Origin: an uncultured Campylobacterota bacterium
GTDB lineage: Bacteria > Campylobacterota > Campylobacteria > Campylobacterales > Sulfurovaceae
Reading direction: 5' to 3'
NCBI GenBank assembly: GCA_937141405.1
Contig: CAKZQQ010000005.1
Coordinates: 372,001-436,000, forward strand
DNA length: 64,000 nt
The first letter of the stretch is position 1; the number at the start of each line of letters is the position of its first letter. Below are positions 21,913 to 29,229 of this stretch, in pieces. The position numbers and the translations under genes are program-made. A model generated the notes under the pieces. That model saw only the letters and a program-made list of their open reading frames with translations. It made no database searches and was not told the origin of the DNA.

Positions 21913-22479
21913 ATGCCTGAACTTTATAATGTTGATAATTATAAGAAATTTTTAAAGATTGCTTTAGAAGCACGCAGAAACAGCGAGCTAGATGAAGATG
22001 GTTTTAGTTATCTGCATCCAATCAGTGTTGCGGCTGAACTTATCGCTACTTTTCCATTTATAAATATTTCTCAGGAAGAGGCCGATAAAGCTATCGCCTG
22101 TGCCCTTTTACATAGTGCGGCGGAAAATACAAACTATCCATATGAACATATGGGCTTTGATAAAGATATAGTCGACGGCGTTAAAGCACTTATGCGAGAT
22201 AACTCGATTCCTACAACGCGACTACAAACAAAAGATTGTCTCATTCGTATCTCAAAATTGCCACGATATGTACAGATGGTGATGTTGGCGGAGCGAATAT
22301 CATTATTGGATTTTCCACCTCCTACCAAATCCAAGGAGGATATCCTCTTTTGTCAAAACGAGTCGAGAGAAATACTAGAGAGGCTTCGACTTTCAAATAA
22401 ACTACTCGCTCAAAAACTCTCAGATAAGATCAACTCATACTCCAAATATATAAATTATTATCCGCCTCTCATATCATAA
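21913..22479 (+). CDS. SpoT-type HD-domain protein with degenerate metal site
   Basis: A 188-residue protein resembling the N-terminal ppGpp hydrolase (HD) domain of RelA/SpoT. Matching landmarks: LHPISVAAEL (cf. THPLxVAxxL), ACALLHSAAENT (cf. ALLHDVVEDT) and MVMLAERISLLDFPP (cf. KLADRLHNMR). The key metal residues are changed: the HD Asp is Ser68, the ED pair is Glu71-Asn72, and the final Asp is Glu. Without the Asp ligands normal Mn2+-dependent hydrolysis is unlikely. It may be a regulator or act on another nucleotide. It starts one base after apt, so the two are an operon. The synthetase and regulatory domains of RelA/SpoT are absent. Confidence 0.65.
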   Translation: MPELYNVDNYKKFLKIALEARRNSELDEDGFSYLHPISVAAELIATFPFINISQEEADKAIACALLHSAAENTNYPYEHMGFDKDIVDGVKALMRDNSIPTTRLQTKDCLIRISKLPRYVQMVMLAERISLLDFPPPTKSKEDILFCQNESREILERLRLSNKLLAQKLSDKINSYSKYINYYPPLIS

Positions 22480-22544
22480 TAGCCTATTTTTTAATCAATA
22501 AATTGCCTATCTTTTAGATATCATTCCACAAAAGGAGTGAATCA

Positions 22545-23411
22545 ATGAAAGAATTTATGGATATATACAGAGTAAACACTGCCGAGATAGAACAGTTTAT
22601 AAAAGAGACGCTCGACAATCTAGGAAGTATCAGTAGATACAAAAAAGATAACTTTAAAGAACTTTTTAATGTATTTCCTTCACTTGAACTTGTCTATATA
22701 ACCGATACAAAAGAGCATAAACAAAGCTCACCGAATATCTATAAAAACAGAATCGACCAAGCACAAAAAAATAGAGACCGCAGCTATCTGCTCAAAAATA
22801 CAGATGTCACAAACGAAACTATAGGTATATCCAAACCTTATGTAAGCAGTGCGACGAGAAATACATGTATAACAGCGATAAAAGAAGAAGAAGACGGGAT
22901 ATATTTCTTAGACTTTGATCTCTCTTTACTTTTACAAAAACTTGGTTTTCTTGAGCTGCACAACAGTCTTAACATTATGAATAAAAGCTTCTATATCGCA
23001 GCGGGATCTTCTATGGTCATACTCTCAGTGTTTACCATAGGCTATGCTCTGATTAATTTCTTTCATACGATAATATTTGAGTCAAACTTCTCAATAGAGG
23101 CGATATTTAAACCGGTTGTTGCTCTTACGCTAGGGCTTGCTATATTTGATCTTGCAAAGACCGTATTGGAGCAGGAGGTCTTTTTTAAAAGTTATGCCAA
23201 GAGCAATAAAACGGAGTATAGACTTCTCATAAAATTTCTCATAACCATCATTATTGCCCTACTCATCGAAGCGCTTATGGTCGTCTTTAAAATAGCCATA
23301 TCAGACTATACCCAACTCATCAATGCTTTTTATCTCATACTCGGTGTCTCGGTGATTATCGTAGCACTCTCTATCTTTATATTTCTCTCGCAAAAAGTAT
23401 CTCAGAAATGA
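22545..23411 (+). CDS. Membrane protein with N-terminal sensor-like (PDC/PAS-type) domain
   Basis: A 288-residue protein. Residues 1-140 form a soluble alpha/beta part including VYITDTKEHKQSSPNIYK and RSYLLKNTDVTNETIGISKP, which look like the ligand region of a PDC or PAS-like sensor. Then four hydrophobic helices at about 147-167, 185-203, 228-248 and 258-280. There is no kinase, cyclase or methyl-accepting domain, so it lacks an output of its own. I cannot name a family with confidence; similar proteins occur across Campylobacterota. AAGGAG precedes the ATG. Its end overlaps the convergent thiL by ten bases. Confidence 0.65.
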   Translation: MKEFMDIYRVNTAEIEQFIKETLDNLGSISRYKKDNFKELFNVFPSLELVYITDTKEHKQSSPNIYKNRIDQAQKNRDRSYLLKNTDVTNETIGISKPYVSSATRNTCITAIKEEEDGIYFLDFDLSLLLQKLGFLELHNSLNIMNKSFYIAAGSSMVILSVFTIGYALINFFHTIIFESNFSIEAIFKPVVALTLGLAIFDLAKTVLEQEVFFKSYAKSNKTEYRLLIKFLITIIIALLIEALMVVFKIAISDYTQLINAFYLILGVSVIIVALSIFIFLSQKVSQK

Positions 23412-24220
23412 TGCTCTTTGCAGAGAAAGCGAAAACTATTGTGTCTGATCCTTGCAAACGGAGTAAATCCTAACTTTAACCCCCTGCATATCTCTTGGAT
23501 AAAGGGGAGTTGCTTTTCATTAAAGCCAACAAGCATCTCATACTCCTCTCCGCTCAATCCTATCTCATCTTTGATCTCTACTAAAAGCTCTAATCCCATA
23601 TCATTCACAGTAAGAAGCTTATTGGTATCACAAAAAAGACCATCAGAGATATCCATACCGACACTCAGATACTCTCTAGCTCTTTGTATAAACTCACCTC
23701 GTAAAATCGGCTCGTAAAATCGTGAGCTCTTATCAATAGCTTTGCCTAAAAGAAGTTGCTCTAAGTCCCGCTTACTCTCCCCTAATATACCGGTAAAGGC
23801 AAGCATATCACCCTCTTTGAGTCCTTTTCTTAGAAGCGGGTTGTCACTTTTTGAGATGAGCGTTATGGTGATGCTTATCTTCTGATTTGAGATTGTATCC
23901 CCGCCGATGATCTCGCAGTCAAACTCTTTTGCCGTTGACTCAAGTGCGCTTATCAACTCTTTAATCTCCTCATCCGAAACTTCGCGAGGAACTGCCAAAG
24001 AGAGAAGTGCATAGAGTGGTTTGGCGTTCATAGCTATAGCATCAGAGATATTAACAAGCATCGCCTTTCTGCCAATCTGCGCCATACTCATCCATGCTCT
24101 TTTGAAGTGAACATCCTCATAAAAGCTATCACAACTATAGCAAATCCCATCTATACATGCTGCATCATCTCCTATGAGCTTTGATGCAAAATGTTTTATG
24201 ATATAATCTTCTTTATTCAT
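23402..24220 (-). CDS. thiL: Thiamine-monophosphate kinase
   Basis: Phosphorylates thiamine monophosphate to the active diphosphate. The PurM-like fold is seen in IGDDAACIDG near the N-terminus, a Mg/ATP-binding pattern, then DVHFKRAWMSMAQIGRKAML, NISDAIAMNAKP and EIIGGDTISNQ; VGMDISDGLFCDTNKLL later binds the substrate. Start choice: the frame is open to 24274, but MNKEDYIIKHF at 24220 fits homologs better and has a purine-rich AGAGAG upstream; it removes 18 unusual residues. About 272 residues, somewhat short for ThiL. The thiE-like gene at 52608 covers an earlier step. Confidence 0.88.
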   Translation of the reverse strand: MNKEDYIIKHFASKLIGDDAACIDGICYSCDSFYEDVHFKRAWMSMAQIGRKAMLVNISDAIAMNAKPLYALLSLAVPREVSDEEIKELISALESTAKEFDCEIIGGDTISNQKISITITLISKSDNPLLRKGLKEGDMLAFTGILGESKRDLEQLLLGKAIDKSSRFYEPILRGEFIQRAREYLSVGMDISDGLFCDTNKLLTVNDMGLELLVEIKDEIGLSGEEYEMLVGFNEKQLPFIQEICRGLKLGFTPFARIRHNSFRFLCKEHHF

Positions 24221-24355
24221 TTTCTCTCTTTTTACTAATGGCAAAATTGTAACATATATAAAGGTTTTTTTCATTTTTGTATGGGGTATTTAAAGAATCT
24301 AATACAAAAGTGAAGATATAATCTATCAAATTCGTTTCAAAAGGATATTTGGGCT

Positions 24356-26068
24356 ATGGATATAAAAATCTATCATTATGATGTAGTTATAGTTGGAGCC
24401 GGTCTTGCAGGTCTTGCTGCTGCCAGAGAAACAACTGCTGCCGGGAAAAAAACAGCACTCATCACAAAACTTCATCCTCTAAGAAGTCACTCCGGAGCTG
24501 CACAGGGGGGAATAAATGCGGCGATAGGAAAAGATGACTCTATAGAACTTCATGAATTCGATACCGTCAAAGGAAGTGACTATCTTGCCGATCAAGATTG
24601 TGTAGAGCTACTCTGCTCAAAAGCTCCTGAGACTATCAGATGGATTGAAAAAATGGGAGCTGTATTTTCAAGAGATGACGAAGGTAGCATAGCGACTCGT
24701 CCTTTTGGAGGACAAAGCAAACCAAGAGCATGTTATGCAAAAGACAGAACAGGTCTTACGCTTTTACAAACTATCTATGAGCAAGCATTTAGAGCCGGTG
24801 TTAAAGTTTATGATGAATGGTATGTTGCCGATATCATCTATAAGGACGGTAAAGTATCCGGTGTCGCTGCATTTGATATCAGAGATGGCAAGATGGCTAT
24901 ATTTAATGCGAATGCGGTTATGTTTGCAACGGGCGGGTACGGAAGAGCCTATAAGATAAACTCGAACGCACATGCAAACACGGGAGATGCGCTCTCTATC
25001 GTTGCTCGACATGGACTCCCTCTAGAAGATATGGAGTTTGTTCAGTTTCATCCAAGCGGACTGGGTGGCTCAGGAATCCTCATATCTGAAGCCGCAAGAG
25101 GTGAAGGCGGAAAACTTCTCAACTCTAAAGGCGAGCGATTTATGGAAAAATATGCTCCAAATGCACTTGAACTTGCCTCAAGAGATGTTGTAAGCCGTGC
25201 GATTATGCAAGAGATCAAAGAAGGCAGAGGTGTCGGCCCTGATAAAGATGCTATCTATATCGATCTTACCCACTTACCGAAAGAGACAATCTTAACAAAA
25301 CTTCCCGAACTTAGAGAGCTTGCTATCACATTCCTTGGGCAAGATATGCTTGAAGAGCCGATTATGATTGCTGCAACTGCGCACTACTCCATGGGAGGAA
25401 TCCCGGTCGATATCGATTGCCATGTCAAGAAAAATCCAAACGAAATAGTCGAGGGGTTCTATGCTGCAGGAGAGTGTAGCTGTGTGAGTGTGCATGGGGC
25501 GAATCGCCTTGGAGCAAACTCAGTACTAGAGGCACTCCTCTTTGGAAGACATGCAGGGGAAAGTATCTTAAAAGATATTGATGCTCTTAGCTGTGTGGAG
25601 GCAAACGAAGATGACGCTGCAAGGATGATTGCTGAATATAACTGGATCAAAACAAATAATGGTAACGAGAGCGTGCCTGCAATTAGAAATGAGTTACAAG
25701 AGAGCATGAGTGCAAATGCAGGTGTCTTTAGAACGGCGAATTCACTCAAAAAACAGCAAAAAATACTTGATAAACTTTCAAGTAGATACCAAAATATCAG
25801 GATAGTAGATAAATCTAAAACATTTAACACAGAGCTTCAAGAGGCGATCGAACTTGGACATATGTTGGATTACTCCAAATTTATAGTTGAGGGTGCACTT
25901 GCTAGAGAAGAGAGTCGTGGAGCACACTATAGAGAAGATTATCCAAAAAGAAACGATAAAAAATTCCTCAAGCATACCTATGCCTATATGGACGAAAAAG
26001 GAAATATTACCCAAGAATATGCCGATGTTGTACTTGGTAAATTTGAAGTCAAAGAAAGAACATATTAG
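24356..26068 (+). CDS. sdhA: Succinate dehydrogenase/fumarate reductase flavoprotein subunit
   Basis: A 570-residue FAD subunit. The dinucleotide-binding site is VVIVGAGLAGLAAA (10-23); HSGAAQGG (45-52) carries the His to which FAD is covalently bound; the active-site segments VQFHPSGLG and ISEAARGEGG and the C-terminal HGANRLGANSVLEALLFGRHAG are all present. The N-terminus (MDIKIYHYDVV) has no twin-arginine signal, so this subunit is cytoplasmic, unlike the periplasmic methylmenaquinol:fumarate reductase flavoproteins of other Campylobacterota. It begins the sdhA-sdhB-sdhE operon. Works in the (reductive) TCA cycle and electron transfer; direction of catalysis cannot be told. Confidence 0.95.
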   Translation: MDIKIYHYDVVIVGAGLAGLAAARETTAAGKKTALITKLHPLRSHSGAAQGGINAAIGKDDSIELHEFDTVKGSDYLADQDCVELLCSKAPETIRWIEKMGAVFSRDDEGSIATRPFGGQSKPRACYAKDRTGLTLLQTIYEQAFRAGVKVYDEWYVADIIYKDGKVSGVAAFDIRDGKMAIFNANAVMFATGGYGRAYKINSNAHANTGDALSIVARHGLPLEDMEFVQFHPSGLGGSGILISEAARGEGGKLLNSKGERFMEKYAPNALELASRDVVSRAIMQEIKEGRGVGPDKDAIYIDLTHLPKETILTKLPELRELAITFLGQDMLEEPIMIAATAHYSMGGIPVDIDCHVKKNPNEIVEGFYAAGECSCVSVHGANRLGANSVLEALLFGRHAGESILKDIDALSCVEANEDDAARMIAEYNWIKTNNGNESVPAIRNELQESMSANAGVFRTANSLKKQQKILDKLSSRYQNIRIVDKSKTFNTELQEAIELGHMLDYSKFIVEGALAREESRGAHYREDYPKRNDKKFLKHTYAYMDEKGNITQEYADVVLGKFEVKERTY

Positions 26069-26077
26069 GAGATGGTT

Positions 26078-27067
26078 ATGGGAAAAACAAAAAAAATAGA
26101 GATAAAAGCATTTAGATTTAATGCCGAGACAGACTATCTTCCATATTATAAAACTTATGAGATGGAGGTAGAGAAAAATGAGCTTGTACTTGATCTGCTC
26201 AATCGAATTAAGTACGAACATGATGGCTCATTCTCCTACAGAAGATCTTGCAGACATGGGATTTGCGGCTCTTGTGCTATTAAAGTAAACGGCAAGCCTG
26301 TACTTGCGTGTAAAGAGAATGCAAATGATATGATTGAGCTTTTTGGTGATGAACTTATATTTGATCCGCAAAGCAAAGAAAGAGTTATCAAAGATATGAT
26401 TATCGACAAGGGTGACTTTTGGGATAAGCATGCTGCCATTAAACCGTATGTTGATTGCGATATCGATCCACATCCAACAAAAGAAAATCTCATCTCAAAA
26501 GAGGAGGTAGAAAACATACTCGATGCAGACTACTGTATCCAGTGTGGAAACTGCCACTATGCCTGCCCTGCTCTTAGCGTGAATAAAGAGTTCTTTGGTC
26601 CTGCTGCTTTTGTAGCGGCGTATAGATTTAGTGCTGATTCAAGAGATACCGCAAGTGAAGAGCGTCTCGAGATTACATCCCAGCTTGGTCAAGGGGTTTG
26701 GGATTGTGTCAAATGTTTTGAGTGTGTTGAGGCGTGCCCAAAAGAGATCAAACCATTGGAAAAAATCACAAAACTACACAATCTTCAATTTGAGAAAAAA
26801 ATTGCACCGAGCAATGTCGCAACAAGACATGCCGAAGGGTTTGTGCGAAGCATCGGCAAGCATGGTTTCCTCGATGAAGCAGATATTGTCAAATATAGTG
26901 AAGGACCGATAGGTGCATTGAAACACATGAAAGATGCATTTAAGATGCTCAAGGCCGGCAAGATACATTTGATCGACCAACTGCCTCTTGTAGATAATAT
27001 GCCAAAATCAAAAAATCTTGATGAGATTAAAAAATTGATAGAAATCTCACAAACGAACAAGTTGTAA
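26078..27067 (+). CDS. sdhB: Succinate dehydrogenase/fumarate reductase iron-sulfur subunit
   Basis: The iron-sulfur subunit that passes electrons from FAD to the membrane side. 2Fe-2S cluster: CRHGICGSC and a later Cys in PVLAC. Two ferredoxin-like motifs follow: CIQCGNCHYACP and CVKCFECVEACPKEI, a pattern that fits type-E enzymes with two 4Fe-4S clusters. Start choice: the ATG at 26072 touches AGGAG directly, while the ATG at 26078 lies six bases after it and gives MGKTKKIEIKAF, so I prefer the second. Long C-terminal tail (about residues 240-330) beyond the usual SdhB. About ten bases from the sdhA stop. Confidence 0.94.
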   Translation: MGKTKKIEIKAFRFNAETDYLPYYKTYEMEVEKNELVLDLLNRIKYEHDGSFSYRRSCRHGICGSCAIKVNGKPVLACKENANDMIELFGDELIFDPQSKERVIKDMIIDKGDFWDKHAAIKPYVDCDIDPHPTKENLISKEEVENILDADYCIQCGNCHYACPALSVNKEFFGPAAFVAAYRFSADSRDTASEERLEITSQLGQGVWDCVKCFECVEACPKEIKPLEKITKLHNLQFEKKIAPSNVATRHAEGFVRSIGKHGFLDEADIVKYSEGPIGALKHMKDAFKMLKAGKIHLIDQLPLVDNMPKSKNLDEIKKLIEISQTNKL

Positions 27068-27076
27068 GGAGAAACA

Positions 27077-27961
27077 ATGAGCAAAATTCAATATGCATTA
27101 TATACCGGATGTACAGCAAGGGAATCAACACCGGAACTTCTCTCCTCTACTCTCGCTGTGGGCGAAAAACTAAACATTGAGCTCAATATTTTAGAAGAGG
27201 CAAGCTGCTGTGGAGCAAGCCATTTACAAGATTTTGATCCTTTTCTTTCGGATGTACTCAACGCAAGAAATATCTGCTATGCCGAAAAGATGGGCTTTAC
27301 TATGGTCACACTTTGCAATACATGCCAGATAAATCTTTCACTTACAAAAGAGAAGCTTGACAGCGACCCTGCATACAAAGCCAAGGTCAATGAAAAACTC
27401 AAAGAGACAGGATTAGAGTACAAAGGGAGTGTTGCAATCAAACACTTCTTGTATGTACTTGTTGATGATTTTGGAGTGGAAAATATCAAAGCTAAAGTTG
27501 AAGTACCACTGAGTGAATATAACATCGCTCCATTTTACGGATGCCATAACATTCGTCCTTCAGAGCTTCATGCTAAAAATAATGGTGGAGAAAACCCATA
27601 CAGACCAACAAGCTTAGAACGACTTATAGAGGCTCTAGAAGGTGTGAGTGTGGAGTATGCAAGCAAAAATAAATGCTGTGGTTTTCATGTAGACCTACAA
27701 GCTCCGGATACAAGCAATACACTAACAGGGAATGCACTTGTTGATGCGATCGATAACAATGCTGATATTGTCGTTACACCTTGCCCGCTTTGTCATCTCA
27801 ATATGGATATCAAACAAGAGAGTGCCGGCAAGTTGCTTGGAAGAGACATCGATATCCCAGTCCTTCATATGCCACAAATGGTTGCTCTCGCACTTGGATG
27901 TACGCCAAAAGAGATTGGGCTCAAATACCACATCACAAAAGCAAAACAACTTATCTCATAA
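27077..27961 (+). CDS. sdhE: HdrB-like (CCG-domain) succinate dehydrogenase subunit E
   Basis: A 294-residue protein with two CCG cysteine-rich domains: LEEASCCGASHLQDF (about 35-49) with TLCNTCQINL, and SKNKCCGFHVDLQAPDT (about 196-212) with VTPCPLCHLNMD. It resembles subunit B of heterodisulfide reductase. In non-classical (type E) SdhABE enzymes this subunit replaces the haem-bearing membrane anchors C/D; it is amphipathic and thought to bind the membrane and quinone. Ten bases after sdhB. A strong palindrome at its stop codon ends the operon. Confidence 0.93.
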   Translation: MSKIQYALYTGCTARESTPELLSSTLAVGEKLNIELNILEEASCCGASHLQDFDPFLSDVLNARNICYAEKMGFTMVTLCNTCQINLSLTKEKLDSDPAYKAKVNEKLKETGLEYKGSVAIKHFLYVLVDDFGVENIKAKVEVPLSEYNIAPFYGCHNIRPSELHAKNNGGENPYRPTSLERLIEALEGVSVEYASKNKCCGFHVDLQAPDTSNTLTGNALVDAIDNNADIVVTPCPLCHLNMDIKQESAGKLLGRDIDIPVLHMPQMVALALGCTPKEIGLKYHITKAKQLIS

Positions 27962-27990
27962 AGAGTTTTTCTCTTTATGACACCTTTTTT
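27957..27990 (+). terminator. Rho-independent terminator of sdhABE
   Basis: CATAAAGAG and CTCTTTATG pair exactly (9 bp) around TTTTT, overlapping the sdhE stop codon, and are followed by ACACC and six T. A good intrinsic terminator. Confidence 0.8.
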
Positions 27991-28115
27991 CAATCAAATA
28001 TAATTTATTTTTTAAACTTTTTAGATAGTATATCAAATAAGACAATTTTTATCCTATTTAGACTATAATCCATTGTGAGGTTATTTCATGTAATAAATAA
28101 CTCAAGGATTTTGGT

Positions 28116-29165
28116 ATGATTGTTGATATATTTATCTATTCACTTTGGCAACTAACGCTTGCTATGGCTCCTTATATTCTATTTGGACTTCTTGTAGCGG
28201 CTATTTTGCATGAAACGATCCCCCAAAGTTTTATGACAAAGCATCTTTCTAGCCGCAACATATCATCAGTCATGAAAGCCTCACTTTTCGGTATTCCGCT
28301 TCCTGTTTGTTCATGCGGAGTACTTCCCCTAGCAAAATCGATACAAAAATCAGGAGCATCCAAAGGTTCTATACTTTCATTTTTGATTTCAACACCCATT
28401 ACAGGAGTCGATTCGATATTGGCAACTTATGGAATATTTGGCTGGATATTTACAATCTATAGAGTCATTAGTTCTTTTATCATAGCTATCTTCGCAGGAA
28501 TTTTTACAAATATTTTTGACAGCAATGGGAAAATGATGATAAATACAACACAAGAACAGTGCTGCTGCAAGAAAGAGTGTGAAAAGCCAAATGAAAAGAA
28601 AAAATTTAGCATAATAGCAATGCTTCACTATATGTCCGAACTACTTCAAGATATAGCAAAACCTCTCTTCTGGGGGCTTATAATCGGCGCAGTGATCACT
28701 GCTTTAATCCCTAAAGATATGCATCAACTCTTTACGCAATATAATTGGCTCTCTTATATCATTGCACTACTTATCGGTATCCCGATGTATGTTTGTGCAA
28801 CATCATCGCTTCCTATAGCTGCAGGATTGATGCTCTCCGGTGTCAGTGCGGGTGCATCATTTGTATTTTTGAGTGCCGGACCGGCTACCAATACTGTCAC
28901 AATGGCTTTTGTCAAAGAAACCCTTGGCAGAAGATCACTTTTTATCTATCTGGCTGTCATTGCTTTTGGAAGTATACTTTTTGGACTTGGTCTTGACATG
29001 ATATTTAACATCGTTAACATAGATGCCTCTTCTCTTGTTGCAAGTCATGAGAGCACTTCATTCCTTGCGCAAATAAGCGCTTTTGTACTTTGGATATTTA
29101 TCATTTTTTATCTTATCAAGGGATATATAGATAAAAGACTCAACTCAAAAAGCTGCTGTAAATAA
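28116..29165 (+). CDS. Permease of the SO_0444 / DUF318 family (predicted metal efflux)
   Basis: A 349-residue membrane protein with eight or so hydrophobic helices in two halves. The hallmark PLPVCSCGVLPLA (about residues 61-73) lies in the first half; YVCATSSLPIAAGLMLSGVSAGA marks the second. A cytoplasmic loop between halves contains the cysteine cluster QEQCCCKKECEKP, and the C-terminus reads SKSCCK, both likely metal-binding. This family is annotated as Cu/Zn or arsenic-type efflux; the substrate here is an inference. The 154-base gap before it (27962-28115) holds the sdh terminator and AT-rich promoter-like sequence. Confidence 0.85.
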   Translation: MIVDIFIYSLWQLTLAMAPYILFGLLVAAILHETIPQSFMTKHLSSRNISSVMKASLFGIPLPVCSCGVLPLAKSIQKSGASKGSILSFLISTPITGVDSILATYGIFGWIFTIYRVISSFIIAIFAGIFTNIFDSNGKMMINTTQEQCCCKKECEKPNEKKKFSIIAMLHYMSELLQDIAKPLFWGLIIGAVITALIPKDMHQLFTQYNWLSYIIALLIGIPMYVCATSSLPIAAGLMLSGVSAGASFVFLSAGPATNTVTMAFVKETLGRRSLFIYLAVIAFGSILFGLGLDMIFNIVNIDASSLVASHESTSFLAQISAFVLWIFIIFYLIKGYIDKRLNSKSCCK

Positions 29166-29196
29166 AGTGTAGGATAAGTTAAAAGCACCATTTAGC

Positions 29197-29202
29197 TATA
29201 AT
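29197..29202 (+). promoter_or_regulatory. -10 box (TATAAT) for valS
   Basis: A perfect TATAAT 27 bases before the valS start codon. There is no room for a T-box or long leader. Confidence 0.55.
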
Positions 29203-29229
29203 ACGCGAAATACAATACAGAGTGAAGAT

